Positions 10,380 to 20,356 of a DNA stretch of 44,085 nt are shown here, in pieces. Made by a program: the position numbers and the translations under genes. Positions within the stretch are counted from its first letter, which is position 1. Every line of letters starts with the position of its first letter. The notes under the pieces were generated by a model. That model saw only the letters and a list, made by a program, of their open reading frames with translations, was not told the DNA's origin and ran no database searches. Source of the DNA: Lachnospiraceae bacterium (GTDB lineage Bacteria > Bacillota > Clostridia > Lachnospirales > Lachnospiraceae); the NCBI GenBank assembly GCA_017460885.1, contig JAFUAB010000028.1:1-44085 (forward strand). Direction: 5' to 3'.

Positions 10380-11201
10380 ATGAACGTAACAAGGATAACC
10401 GAAGAAAACATAGATTATTTCAGTCCTCTGATACCCGAAGCCGTCTATGAAGACAAAGAACTGCTGCATCTCGGAGCGGTCACGGATGAAGGAGAAGCGT
10501 GCGCGGTGATGTCCGTGAGCTTCACCGGTAATATGGCGGTCATCGAGTGGATATACACCGCCGGATCCATGAGGGAGCAGGGTGCGGGCACAGCTCTTGT
10601 TGATCTGTTGAGGACAATGACGGATCAGCTGGGGCTTGAAGGGATCGAGGTCGATTTTGATGACGAAGCCGACGAACTCGATTTCTTTCTGAAGGATTAC
10701 GGTTTCCTGGTCGGTGAAGATAATGACGTATATGAGGTGCCGATAAAGGATATAGTCTATGGTGACCTGATCAGTCAATTAGTAGAGGCCGAGAATTATT
10801 CCCGCGGGATACGTAAGATCACGGATATATCCCTGAAGGACAGCCTTGCCGAATATGCCGGGAGTATTGGCATTGACCGGGACGGTCTGTCGGAATTGTC
10901 CGATAAATACAGCTTTGTTGTAACGGATGATGAGGGTGGTATCAACTGCAGTATACTGATCAGTGAGGAAGGAGAGGATGACCTCAGGATACATTATCTT
11001 GACGCCGGTGGAGCGGCGCATATGGCAGGTGCCCTTATATGTGAGGTTTATGTTGCCATCATGGAAAATGAACATACCGAGGGGAAATTCCTTTTCACCG
11101 ATCGTGACGGACAGTCGATCGAACTTGTAGAGAAGCTGACCCGGGAGGAACGTGAGAAATACCGCGTTCCGGGGCTTTGGCGCGGAGTATTGTTATTGTG
11201 A
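10380..11201 (+). CDS. GNAT1: tandem GNAT-like acetyltransferase, 273 residues
   Basis: The start ATG follows AAAGGGG. The N-terminal half is a GNAT fold: a strand MAVIEWIYT is followed by REQGAGTALVDLL, which fits the acetyl-CoA-binding R/Q-x-x-G-x-G/A motif and its helix, and then a DDEADELDFFLKDYGF region like GNAT motif B. The second half (from about residue 130) looks like a degenerate GNAT repeat without the binding loop. It begins with ITEENIDYF..LIP, a signature shared with the other three GNATs in this cluster. It sits between giants A and B, bounded by inverted REP-like elements, which suggests it partners one of them, perhaps by acylating lysines. That is inference; the acceptor is unknown. 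Confidence 0.75.
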   Translation: MNVTRITEENIDYFSPLIPEAVYEDKELLHLGAVTDEGEACAVMSVSFTGNMAVIEWIYTAGSMREQGAGTALVDLLRTMTDQLGLEGIEVDFDDEADELDFFLKDYGFLVGEDNDVYEVPIKDIVYGDLISQLVEAENYSRGIRKITDISLKDSLAEYAGSIGIDRDGLSELSDKYSFVVTDDEGGINCSILISEEGEDDLRIHYLDAGGAAHMAGALICEVYVAIMENEHTEGKFLFTDRDGQSIELVEKLTREEREKYRVPGLWRGVLLL

Positions 11202-11206
11202 TTTCA

Positions 11207-11249
11207 CGGCGACACAAAATGTGTCGGCAGAACCGTCCCGGTGACACAC
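11207..11249. repeat. REP-like palindrome between GNAT1 and giant B (copy 2, inverted)
   Basis: GGCGACACAAAAT at 11208-11220 precedes the 27-nt core at 11221-11247, which begins GTGTCGGCAGAACCGTCCCG and ends in GACAC. This is the reverse complement of the element at 10323-10349 with two mismatches. The core ends pair (GTGTC with GACAC). Together the copies bracket GNAT1 as an inverted repeat about 870 bp apart. Confidence 0.7.
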
Positions 11250-11264
11250 AGAAAGAGGTAGATT

Positions 11265-14200
11265 ATGGATTCAAAGAATATTGAGCAGAACAGACAGGCG
11301 CAGAAGACATCTGAGATTAAAAAGAATATTGAGGCAGCAGACCCTCAGCAGATCAGGAGAACGAAGCCCCTTGCGGAGATTACGGGGGCTCTGAATCCGG
11401 GTTCCGAAGAAAAAAAGAAAAAGGATACCAAACCGGACGTTAATAAGCTGAAGTCTAAGAAGCTTCCCGATGAGGAACTTAAGAAGATCACCAACCGGAT
11501 CCCCGTGATGCACCCAAAGACGTCCTCCAAACCGAAAGAAATACCCGATAAACCCCTTACCGCCAAGGAGCTCAGACAGCAGGAGATCGCCGGCGAGGTG
11601 GAGATCATCAAGCAGATGCACAAGAATCTGGTTGAGCAGGAAAAGAAAAGCTTAACAGACGAACAGTTCAGTGAGGTCAAAAGATATTACTACGACACCC
11701 GGACAGCAGAGGAGATCGCCGGCAGCAAAGCGAAGATCGAAGCCGGTGAGGAATATGCCCTTGCCCGCAAGAAACTGTCGCAGAGCGACCTTGAGAAGCG
11801 CGCCGAGGAAGCTATTAAGCGCAAAGCCCGCGGACAGCGCATCATGGAATACGAAGCGACTCATCCCGTGAATGAAGAGAAGTACGAGCATCTCGACAAG
11901 GAGGGTCTTGCTCTTAAGATCAAAGAATTTAAAAAGATGAGATCCATACCCTACGATATGGATAATGATGAGAAGTTTGTCAGTAATATGGCTCGTAATT
12001 ATGAACTCTGCGACAAGGCGGAGCATATGAAGAAGTGGCTCAGTGAGGCCGTTGACGGTGGCTATATGCCCAAGGGAGAGGATATGGCTGCCCTCCAGGA
12101 GAAGATAGCGACCTTTACAGAGGTAAAGGAGTATTTGGATGCCCAGAAGGAGCTGATGAAGAATCCCTATTACCGGTATTTTGCAAAAGAGGACATGACA
12201 TATACCGATTTTGAGATCGGCCAACTCCTTGATGGCGCTGACGACATGCAGCTTAAAGGATATTTAACCGCAGTTTCCACCATAAGATCGCTTCATTTCG
12301 TCAGACGAAAGGGAATGAAATCCGCCAACAGCTATGCAGAGGAACGGGGCAAGAGAGCGGCCCGGATAATGGCGACCAGAGAGGAGAAACGTCTTCTGCT
12401 GGATAAGATCTCGGATAATGTATTGAATTTATCCGGCAACAGACGATTCCTTGACAGGGATTATGATTCACGTTTTACGCCGGAGCTCTTTAATGAGACC
12501 CTGGCAAGGTTCGGGGAATTGAAGATAGAGGACCTGCACTTTGGCAGTCTGAATGACATTGTGGAGCACTTTGAGGAAAACCAGTATATATTTGAGCAGG
12601 TTCACGATATGGAGCATCTGCTGTTCGTGGCAGTACAGAGGGGGCTTGCTCCCGCTGATAATGAGCTGCTTAAGCTTCATGCAAAGATAGAGGCTTTTAC
12701 CATGGCGGAAAGTATGGCATCCCAGGTTCAGAATGCAGCTATTGTGAATGCCGACAAGTTTATATATGACAAAACCTATGAAGAATTGGAAGATGGGATA
12801 TACATTGATGCCAAGAAAGAAACTGATGGGCAGCTGAGACATGAACCACCCAGGATCGGCTGTGATCTGAAGAAATACCTTAAGTCTGTTACAAAGCATT
12901 TCCAAAAAGAGGATAAGAAAAAGGCAAGGATGATACGTATGATGTACGGTATCACCCATCCTGCAGTGGTACCGGAAACCGGCGAGACGACATTTGGTGA
13001 GATCAGTGAGGAAGAGCTTGAGAAACGCAAGGCAGCGTATCGGAAAAATTCATATACTTCAGATTATTTCCGCAACTCGGAGTTTTACATTGAAACTATA
13101 TACGGAAAGCATCTTGTAACGATTGCAGCTGCCCATGCCAAAAGAACCGGCAGACCGGCATTTACACAATTTGGCCGCGTATTGACTCCTTATCTGACCG
13201 GCAAGTCTGCGGAGGAGATCGTAAGGGTTATAGACATCCTCCAGACAGGAACGGACAAGGAGAAGGAAGAACTGTGGAGATCCATCGCGGATGAGGCCAA
13301 TAATATAAGTATGTCCGAACTGGATGTCCATAAAAGCAAGGATTTTTTCAGGAATGTACTGTACAGGCAGCGAATGGAAAAGATGCTGGGCAATCTGGAT
13401 CGCAATGCCGCTGAACTCAGTGTTATAAAGGACAGAGCACTGGTAAACAAATATGGGGCATTTCATAATGCCGCCTGCTCGTCGCTTTACTGCAGTTCAT
13501 ACGCTCAGGCATCAAAATTCAGCTGGATGGCTGCTGTTGATTTTGATGAATGGGCTAAGATCGACACTGTCAAAATGACGGAACTCGCCGAAGCGATCGA
13601 CAGTGGTGATGATATCAGTGAATTTTCGGTCGGAGACGAGGAATATTCTGTTACGAAGGCGTTTACTTCGCTTCTTTCCAAAAGTGTGGAAAGAATTGAG
13701 TTTATGAAGATCTCCCATAATTCGGCCATACATCCCGAGCGTGCAGGAAAGGGTATCCTGGACACCGCTCAGATCATGCTCTATGATGAGCTGAAGAAAG
13801 CAGGCACCGTCAAAGCCGTATCCACCGAAGACCTGAAGGAATTGTCCGAATATTACGAGACCTTTGAGAGAGGGCACAAGACCTCGCGCGATTCCCTGCG
13901 TGACGACATTGTCAATGAGATCAGGAAGACCGATCCGGACTATCAGCACAGCGGAGCCGTCAGAATAGATTTCATCAGTAATATGGATCTGCTTAACACA
14001 TATGATAATGAGGTGGAGAAATGTACCTCTCTGTACAGGAGTCTTATCGTCAATGGCAAAAAGACCGACAGGGAGTCCAAACAGGAGAAAGCCCTTGCCA
14101 TAGAAGAGATTTTCAGGACAGTACTGGCTTTTGATCTGAAGCGCTTTGATTTCAAGTCCTATATGGATCTGATCAACAATACGAAAAACGATCCCAAGAG

Positions 14201-17200
14201 GTTTCAGGACTGTTATGCCGTGACACACCTTGCGGTGGAAGCCGTAAACTATATGGATGCGTACAAGGCTCTGCGGATGGATGAAGAGGTGAGGTGCCGT
14301 CTGAGCCAGGTACATCTGGATGAGATACACGCACGGATCGATCTGTTGATGAATGCCGCGCTTTTCTTTGATGATAATTTCCGGACGCTCATATCCCTCG
14401 GGGATACCATGGAGAAGGCCGGAATTGACCTTGGAGATGTCCTGCATCTGACTACAGAGGAGCTGGATGCAAAGATCGCGGATTCAACCAAAAAGGGAGA
14501 TGCGGATCTCACTACGCTGTGGTCTACCGCATTGATGGTCCGGGAATCCCTGGGCGGCGTTGACATCAATGTACCGCTTAATCTGCTCGAGAACAAGGTA
14601 AGACATGACCGGGGATTAAACGGCGTATCCCGTGCCGCGGAAGCACTTAATATACTGAACGGCAATGTGAGAGTGCTGAAGGAAGCGGGAACCGAAGAAA
14701 TCAACTTTACCGTAAATACGATCGAGGCATTCAGGGGAGGATTCGCGCAAAGCTTCAAGGATAAGGATTATACCGTATCCGAAAGGGAGTCGAAGCTGGG
14801 TAACCGTGACTCCAGACTGTATAAGAAGCTCAAGACCTCCGAAACACTGACTCAGGGAAGCCATATGACAAGGGATCGGATCGCCTTATACCGTCGTACG
14901 GTAAGCCTTGAGAATCGTATCGCGGTGGGAGAAAAGACTCTTGAGTATCTGAGCGCTTTTATGGATTATAACGAGGATCAGCCATATGAGGGGTTTGTTG
15001 ACGTTTACAAGAACCAACTGGTGAGTGACTATGCCGATGAAAAGAAGCGTTTTGAGACTCTCGATGTGCTGACCGTCAAAATTATGGAATATACCGATGA
15101 GAGGTTTGATGTCTCCTCTGATGAAGATTTTGCGTCCAGGGCAGATGATATGGAAATGATCAGCCTAAAGGCCATAGCCTATGAGAAACTGCTGAAGGCC
15201 AACCCCGAATATGAGGATCGTCTCAGGACAAGAAAACCCGGTGCAAAATATTCCGACCTTGAGCTGGTGCATCAGAAGCTTGACCAGATGCTGGCCATCT
15301 CGGATTATTACAGAGCACGCAAGGCTCTGATAACGGATACTTATTATATCCTGCATTATAATGATGAGATTTCCGCCAACAGGGATAAGTCGGCCGATAC
15401 TGATGACAAAAAGAGGATAGCGGATCTGATCAGCCTGGTAGCGCAGTGTACGAGACGTCTGGCCGGCGGGGAATACCGCTCCAGAGAGGATTCCGGTATT
15501 GAACGTATACTCGATCGAGTGGAAGCGCAGGGCAGGCAGAATGCATTTCTGACCGGTCGTCCCGATCTCAAGAGGGCGAAGCCTTCCGCTGTGCACAATG
15601 CCAATAAGGAGATAGAGATCTACGCCAGGGAGGCAGATGTAGGAGAGGAAACCACAGCTGAAGAGATGGCCGGACTGAATATGGAGAAGCCCTACCCTAA
15701 GGCTCAGAAGTATTATACGGAATCCGTAAAGAATTATGTTCAGTCTGTCATAACCTACAACAGGATCAAAAATGCGACCGGTCTTGACAAGGTGCTTACC
15801 CGCAAACAGAAAGAGCTCTATGACAGATTGAAACAGTTATTGAGGGATAAGAGCGGTAAACCGATCTATCATCCGACACTTAATGATACGGTCGAAAATG
15901 AAAAATGGGTATTCAGCATCGATATATCCAGAATGGTTTTTGAAGCATGCACCATATACCACGAGGGCGTATCGGATGATGAACTGGTAGAGATATTTGA
16001 GGGTCTGACACTGACCGAACGTACCGGTATCGATCTGAACCAAAAAGATCAGAGACTTTACGCCCGGGAAAGATTTCTTGACAGCGCCGCCAAACTGTTC
16101 CGTCTGCAGCGGGATGCCCTGAAGAGATACCAGAATACCTACGGAACACTCCCTGAAAATCTGCCCTACGGGGTATTTATGGAGTCCCTCGGCAGCGGAC
16201 AGACAGACCATATTATAAGGAGCTATTTTGGACAGGATCTGGCTCAGATCAGTGATGAAAGAGCCGAACGTAAATCGGAATCCGGGGGTGAGAAGCTTAC
16301 GCTTGCGGAGATACTGGTTAAATACAATAAGATCACCCGGGAAGAAAAGGACGAAGCAGTCCTGATGAACTCAAATTACTATCAGGGATACATGTCAGCA
16401 GGAACTAAAAGGATCTCATCATTTACGAATTATTCTCCGGACGCGAACGAATGGTCAACCGACCTGTTTACGGCAAATGTCCTGAATGATATGACCTACA
16501 CTTCTGCCGGTCACAAGATAAAAGGACCTTCGATATCCAGGGCGGATGCAAAAAACATATGGCAGCAGACCGTAAAATACGGCACCGATGGTAATCTGAC
16601 CGGTGGTAAATTCATGCTGAACTATTATAAACCGAAACTGGATCTGTATACCTCGAGGGAAAAGTCGGCTATCAGGGCGCAGAGACAGAAGGATGCCGGG
16701 TTAGTGGCTTTTTACAGTTTTTCTCTGGAAGAGCAGAAGGAGAGCCTCGTACAGTCTGTCAAACCGCTGATCGGTCCCGGGATATCTGATGAACTATTGG
16801 GTAAGCTCATCGTATTCCATCCGGATATGCTTAAGCATGCCAAAAAAGCGAATGATCCTATGGCCGAAAAAAAGGCGGACGCAGATAAGGTAAATGCTTT
16901 TATTGAGAATGTGAAAAAATATTCCGGAGCAGGTATCGCCGAGGATCATAAGGCAGAGGCCAGGAAAGAGGCATCAAAGGTATTTCTGGATCAATGGCTC
17001 GGATTGTTCAAGGGAGGTATTTCGTCCGACATCGAGAAGATGATGAACGGAGACCGGCCCGGCAGACAAAATGAACAGGCCCGGGCAAACGGAAATGAGA
17101 TAGTCGATGGTTCCTATCTGATGATCGCCGAGGTAAGACACCAATGCTTTGATACGATAAAATACCTGAACAATACCCCGGGGATGGGTCTTGTCCTGAA

Positions 17201-20200
17201 CGATGCGGATCGCGTGAAGCTGGAATCCCATGTTCGATCCCAGCTTCATCAGGAGATCCTGAGAAGCCTGATAAATAACAGCTTCTATAAGGAGTTAAAG
17301 GACATAGGCTCCATGAACCGTTCTTATCCGGAAAGGATGCATCTTGAATTAAGCCGCATTATGTATAAACTGGGCAATCAGGATGAGGGTTATGATCTGA
17401 ACTGGATACTTAACAATCGTGAAGTACGTGAGGTACTCGATCATTATGGGATCAAAACCTCGGAACTGGATGTGTTCCTGAATGCCGCTGCGGAAAAGAA
17501 GGAGGAGAAAAAGACCGAAGAAAAGAAGGCCGAAAAGAAGTCTGGTGTTGCGGAAAAGACCGGTGAGAAACAGGCTGCTAAGCAGGAAGAGAAGAAGACT
17601 GCTGCTGCGGTAAAGAACGACGAAAAGAAAGAAGAGAAGAAGACCGAAAAGAAGGACGCTAAGCAGGAAGAGAAAAGGGCCGACGCTACGGTAAAGAAAG
17701 AAGATAAGAAAGAAACCAAAGCGACTAAAGAGAAAAAGACAAATAAGAAGAAAGAAGAAAATCTCAACAGGATCAATATCGAAGAGGAGATAATTGCCCT
17801 GCAGGAACAGAAGCCTCTGATAGAGCTCCCTCCCATCGCTTACAAGACTAATGTTAAGGCTCCGGTACCGAGCGGGTTCAAATATGACTTCCAGGGAGAG
17901 TATGTTTCTTATTGCTGGGCAAGTACCATGGCCGGACTCATGAACAGCTTCGCGGGCAAGCGGATCACCTCGAAGACGGATATTGTCACTGACCGGCTTC
18001 CTATGCCGCCATTGGAGGAATTCGGCGAAGAGAAAATGGCCGAATATTTTGACGCCGAGGATTACATTAATGAGATCTATAATGGTAATCATTACGGTAA
18101 TCCGGTCATATTCGCCGATTACATACATAAGCTTCTGCCCAATGCCGCAGTCCGTTCGGCCATTATCGGACGTGACGACAAAAGGAATCAGTACTGTAAG
18201 CGCAGATTCCTCGAAACGCTCAGTAAGAGACTGGAGAAGGGACCGGTAGGAATGACCGTTGACGGACATTTCGTACTGGTCAGAGAACTTCGCGGCGACA
18301 CGATCATGATTAATGATTCCCTGAATAAAAAGGCTAGTAAGGTCGTGCCCTATGACAAGACGGTTTCACAGCTGTTTAAGGAGAGGGATCCCTTTGAGGC
18401 TCCGGGTTCCAAATTATACGAGGATGGAGGCAGGAATATAGAGCTTGTCTGGCTTGAGGATATGACCGGTCAGGAGGAAAAGATAGCTGATGAGTTTAAC
18501 CTTAACTTCAACGAAGAAACAGGGGAGTTCACCATTAAACCCGAAGCCGGTATTGATGCAGCCGATATGATCCAGGTTAACAGTAAGGAAACCATCCTGC
18601 ACGTAAACGGACTTGAGGCCACCTCACAGACGGGTGATGATGTTGTCCTTAACACTGTATATGTTCCCAAAAAGATCAAGGTCAGATCTTCATCAAAGAA
18701 GAAAAAGTCCCAGCCCGAGGTAAAGAAGACCGAGGTCAGGCAGTCGGAGGTTAAGAAATCGGAGATCAAGAAGTCGGAAGTCAAACAGCCGACCGTGACC
18801 AATAAGCAGATGCTTGATACGATGTACCGTGAGCCGAATGCACAGAATGAGATCATCGAGAACAGCATAAATGAAAACAGGATCATCGAGAACAGCATAA
18901 ACGAGAATAAGATAATCGTGGAAGAAAAGGCTGCAAAAGAAAAGTGGGATCTTGACCTCGATGACGAGAATTTAGATATCGAATACACGGATGACGTACA
19001 TGATCTGGAGTTCGAGGCAGAGTATCTCGATATGTTTGATTTCGAGCAGAAGAATAAGCCCAAGGGAGAAACCGTTAATATGGCGGAAGCTTATTTCCAG
19101 GGTATTGAGGACCGGCTTGTAGATGAGAATAGGATCAATGAGATAAAGGAAGATGAAGAAATAGATATCGAACTCCGTAACGATAAAGCGGAGTTTGAAT
19201 ACGAACGTGATTACAGCTGGAATCATGTCGCGGGTATATCCGTTTCACAGGAGTTCCGTGAGACTTCAGCTGTTGAGAAAGCCATGAAAGGGAAATTTAC
19301 ACAGAGGTTCTTAAAGTCTTCAGGTGAATTCATAAAGAGCATTGAGGAATTTCTGCAGATCCCTCCCGAGCAGGCCTCGTTATATAAGGAACTGGAGATC
19401 GAGGATATATATGATTTTGTCAGTGTCGGAGATATGTCTTTGAAAGAGTATGTAAGATCAAATTATAAGTATGACGGCAATGACGCGGAGATTTTAAATT
19501 ATTATATTGCTCTGATCTCGGTCACAACCAGAGAACCTGTACTGCTTTTTACGGTCGAGGAGAATAAGTCGGCGGGAAGGCTGGAATACAAGCCGAAGAA
19601 CCTTGACCTGGAGATCCGAAAGGGCAATTTAAAAAACAGGGACAAACAATACAGGGTGGCCGGAGTTAAAAGAGTTCACAACTACCGATTGGATGGTGCC
19701 CCCGGATATATAACCGAAAAGGGCGGAAGGGCTTACAGAAAGAGCAGACATATCACTGACACCAGACTCGAAGGGGCAGAGAGTCTGGCCGACAGGATCA
19801 GTACGACGAAGGCTGATAAAAACCAGTTATATGATCTTGCCGTTGGATCGTTTAAGAATTATTACGACTCAATTGAAAGGTATTATGATAAAAAAATATA
19901 TATGCATACCTTTGTTGAAATACTGCATACCCTTGACGAGACCATCAATCTGCTGGATGTAATGATGGAAGACAAAAAGGCGATGGAGAAGCTGGAGAAG
20001 GAAAATCCCTATGGTGATATTCCGTCTGTATATAAGAAGCCTAAAAATGAGGCTCAGCAGCTGGCCCTCGATGCCATAAAGGAACTGTCGGAACACAGAA
20101 AACTCCTGCAATACGCCCTGTATGACAAAAAGGGAATGCTTTATAATCCCAAATATAAAGACGAAATTGCTGCGGAATATGCCCAGATTCCCGTAAGCTT

Positions 20201-20264
20201 CCGGGAGATCTTCGGCCAGAAGATCGATCCGAAGTGGAAACTTCATAAGAGGACCGAAGGCTAA
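11265..20264 (+). CDS. Giant B: 2999-residue helical protein with papain-like cysteine peptidase domain
   Basis: The ATG follows AAAGAGG. The protein is paralogous to giant A: the SPYY/NPYY-type helical unit is at about 233-302. Shared blocks include KLDQM...SDYYRA(R/C)K.L.TD.YYILH.NDEI and AFLTGR.D. Residues about 2075-2165 form a very long Lys/Glu/Ala linker. The papain-like domain follows, with Gln2210, Cys2217 (YCWAS), His2335 (DGHFVLVREL) and Asn-Asp 2350-2351. After it come short degenerate KKSE/VRQSE repeats, two IIENSINEN repeats, an acidic stretch (about 2565-2660) and a helical C-terminus. The C-terminal third of giant A is missing here and its place is taken by this acidic and helical tail. 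No signal peptide or membrane helix is visible. The function is unknown; protease activity is predicted from motifs only. Confidence 0.85.
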   Translation: MDSKNIEQNRQAQKTSEIKKNIEAADPQQIRRTKPLAEITGALNPGSEEKKKKDTKPDVNKLKSKKLPDEELKKITNRIPVMHPKTSSKPKEIPDKPLTAKELRQQEIAGEVEIIKQMHKNLVEQEKKSLTDEQFSEVKRYYYDTRTAEEIAGSKAKIEAGEEYALARKKLSQSDLEKRAEEAIKRKARGQRIMEYEATHPVNEEKYEHLDKEGLALKIKEFKKMRSIPYDMDNDEKFVSNMARNYELCDKAEHMKKWLSEAVDGGYMPKGEDMAALQEKIATFTEVKEYLDAQKELMKNPYYRYFAKEDMTYTDFEIGQLLDGADDMQLKGYLTAVSTIRSLHFVRRKGMKSANSYAEERGKRAARIMATREEKRLLLDKISDNVLNLSGNRRFLDRDYDSRFTPELFNETLARFGELKIEDLHFGSLNDIVEHFEENQYIFEQVHDMEHLLFVAVQRGLAPADNELLKLHAKIEAFTMAESMASQVQNAAIVNADKFIYDKTYEELEDGIYIDAKKETDGQLRHEPPRIGCDLKKYLKSVTKHFQKEDKKKARMIRMMYGITHPAVVPETGETTFGEISEEELEKRKAAYRKNSYTSDYFRNSEFYIETIYGKHLVTIAAAHAKRTGRPAFTQFGRVLTPYLTGKSAEEIVRVIDILQTGTDKEKEELWRSIADEANNISMSELDVHKSKDFFRNVLYRQRMEKMLGNLDRNAAELSVIKDRALVNKYGAFHNAACSSLYCSSYAQASKFSWMAAVDFDEWAKIDTVKMTELAEAIDSGDDISEFSVGDEEYSVTKAFTSLLSKSVERIEFMKISHNSAIHPERAGKGILDTAQIMLYDELKKAGTVKAVSTEDLKELSEYYETFERGHKTSRDSLRDDIVNEIRKTDPDYQHSGAVRIDFISNMDLLNTYDNEVEKCTSLYRSLIVNGKKTDRESKQEKALAIEEIFRTVLAFDLKRFDFKSYMDLINNTKNDPKRFQDCYAVTHLAVEAVNYMDAYKALRMDEEVRCRLSQVHLDEIHARIDLLMNAALFFDDNFRTLISLGDTMEKAGIDLGDVLHLTTEELDAKIADSTKKGDADLTTLWSTALMVRESLGGVDINVPLNLLENKVRHDRGLNGVSRAAEALNILNGNVRVLKEAGTEEINFTVNTIEAFRGGFAQSFKDKDYTVSERESKLGNRDSRLYKKLKTSETLTQGSHMTRDRIALYRRTVSLENRIAVGEKTLEYLSAFMDYNEDQPYEGFVDVYKNQLVSDYADEKKRFETLDVLTVKIMEYTDERFDVSSDEDFASRADDMEMISLKAIAYEKLLKANPEYEDRLRTRKPGAKYSDLELVHQKLDQMLAISDYYRARKALITDTYYILHYNDEISANRDKSADTDDKKRIADLISLVAQCTRRLAGGEYRSREDSGIERILDRVEAQGRQNAFLTGRPDLKRAKPSAVHNANKEIEIYAREADVGEETTAEEMAGLNMEKPYPKAQKYYTESVKNYVQSVITYNRIKNATGLDKVLTRKQKELYDRLKQLLRDKSGKPIYHPTLNDTVENEKWVFSIDISRMVFEACTIYHEGVSDDELVEIFEGLTLTERTGIDLNQKDQRLYARERFLDSAAKLFRLQRDALKRYQNTYGTLPENLPYGVFMESLGSGQTDHIIRSYFGQDLAQISDERAERKSESGGEKLTLAEILVKYNKITREEKDEAVLMNSNYYQGYMSAGTKRISSFTNYSPDANEWSTDLFTANVLNDMTYTSAGHKIKGPSISRADAKNIWQQTVKYGTDGNLTGGKFMLNYYKPKLDLYTSREKSAIRAQRQKDAGLVAFYSFSLEEQKESLVQSVKPLIGPGISDELLGKLIVFHPDMLKHAKKANDPMAEKKADADKVNAFIENVKKYSGAGIAEDHKAEARKEASKVFLDQWLGLFKGGISSDIEKMMNGDRPGRQNEQARANGNEIVDGSYLMIAEVRHQCFDTIKYLNNTPGMGLVLNDADRVKLESHVRSQLHQEILRSLINNSFYKELKDIGSMNRSYPERMHLELSRIMYKLGNQDEGYDLNWILNNREVREVLDHYGIKTSELDVFLNAAAEKKEEKKTEEKKAEKKSGVAEKTGEKQAAKQEEKKTAAAVKNDEKKEEKKTEKKDAKQEEKRADATVKKEDKKETKATKEKKTNKKKEENLNRINIEEEIIALQEQKPLIELPPIAYKTNVKAPVPSGFKYDFQGEYVSYCWASTMAGLMNSFAGKRITSKTDIVTDRLPMPPLEEFGEEKMAEYFDAEDYINEIYNGNHYGNPVIFADYIHKLLPNAAVRSAIIGRDDKRNQYCKRRFLETLSKRLEKGPVGMTVDGHFVLVRELRGDTIMINDSLNKKASKVVPYDKTVSQLFKERDPFEAPGSKLYEDGGRNIELVWLEDMTGQEEKIADEFNLNFNEETGEFTIKPEAGIDAADMIQVNSKETILHVNGLEATSQTGDDVVLNTVYVPKKIKVRSSSKKKKSQPEVKKTEVRQSEVKKSEIKKSEVKQPTVTNKQMLDTMYREPNAQNEIIENSINENRIIENSINENKIIVEEKAAKEKWDLDLDDENLDIEYTDDVHDLEFEAEYLDMFDFEQKNKPKGETVNMAEAYFQGIEDRLVDENRINEIKEDEEIDIELRNDKAEFEYERDYSWNHVAGISVSQEFRETSAVEKAMKGKFTQRFLKSSGEFIKSIEEFLQIPPEQASLYKELEIEDIYDFVSVGDMSLKEYVRSNYKYDGNDAEILNYYIALISVTTREPVLLFTVEENKSAGRLEYKPKNLDLEIRKGNLKNRDKQYRVAGVKRVHNYRLDGAPGYITEKGGRAYRKSRHITDTRLEGAESLADRISTTKADKNQLYDLAVGSFKNYYDSIERYYDKKIYMHTFVEILHTLDETINLLDVMMEDKKAMEKLEKENPYGDIPSVYKKPKNEAQQLALDAIKELSEHRKLLQYALYDKKGMLYNPKYKDEIAAEYAQIPVSFREIFGQKIDPKWKLHKRTEG
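17470..17765 (+). repeat. Degenerate Lys/Glu-coding repeat (linker before the peptidase domain of giant B)
   Basis: A run of about 100 codons is dominated by GAA/GAG and AAG/AAA, with repeated GAAAAGAAGG-type units encoding EEKK, AEKK and TEKK blocks. A shorter version sits at the same place in giant A (about 5263-5345). The length difference suggests slippage-driven expansion of a flexible or single-helix linker. Confidence 0.75.
17820..18680 (+). other. Papain-like peptidase domain in giant B
   Basis: Gln2210 is at 17892-17894, Cys2217 at 17913-17915, His2335 at 18267-18269 and Asp2351 at 18315-18317. The Cys-His gap of 118 residues and His-Asp gap of 16 match giant A exactly. The KRRFLETLS and GP[IV]GM blocks just before the His are also conserved between the two, and the C-terminal part matches the remnant at 122-652. 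Confidence 0.75.
18851..18910 (+). repeat. 30-bp in-frame tandem repeat in giant B
   Basis: GATCATCGAGAACAGCATAA begins at 18851 and again at 18881, giving two 10-residue repeats (IIENSINENR/K). They lie in the low-complexity tail after the peptidase domain. Confidence 0.85.
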
Positions 20265-20294
20265 AACCGGACGACACACTGACACCAGGATTTA

Positions 20295-20303
20295 TGTTAT
20301 ACT
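20295..20303 (+). promoter_or_regulatory. Possible extended -10 promoter upstream of GNAT2
   Basis: TGTTATACT fits the extended -10 form TGnTATAAT, 54 bp before the GNAT2 start. No good -35 lies 17 bp upstream. If real, it gives GNAT2 and the later genes their own transcript. Confidence 0.4.
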
Positions 20304-20356
20304 AAAAAGAAGCATGTGATTTTATCAACAGTCTGAGGTAAGGAAAAGGAAACCAA

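Noticed and set aside
13512-14447. Minus-strand frame of 311 residues opposite giant B
   Set aside because: It has no start signal or recognisable domain, and lies wholly inside a well-supported coding region.
17349-18269. Minus-strand frame of 306 residues opposite giant B
   Set aside because: It is a Leu/Phe/Ser-rich mirror of the Lys/Glu linker and peptidase domain, with no ribosome binding site; giant B is supported by homology to giant A.
20268-20290. A third copy of the REP-like element after giant B
   Set aside because: Only GACACAC/TGACACC fragments resemble it; there is no ACGGTTC core and no stem.
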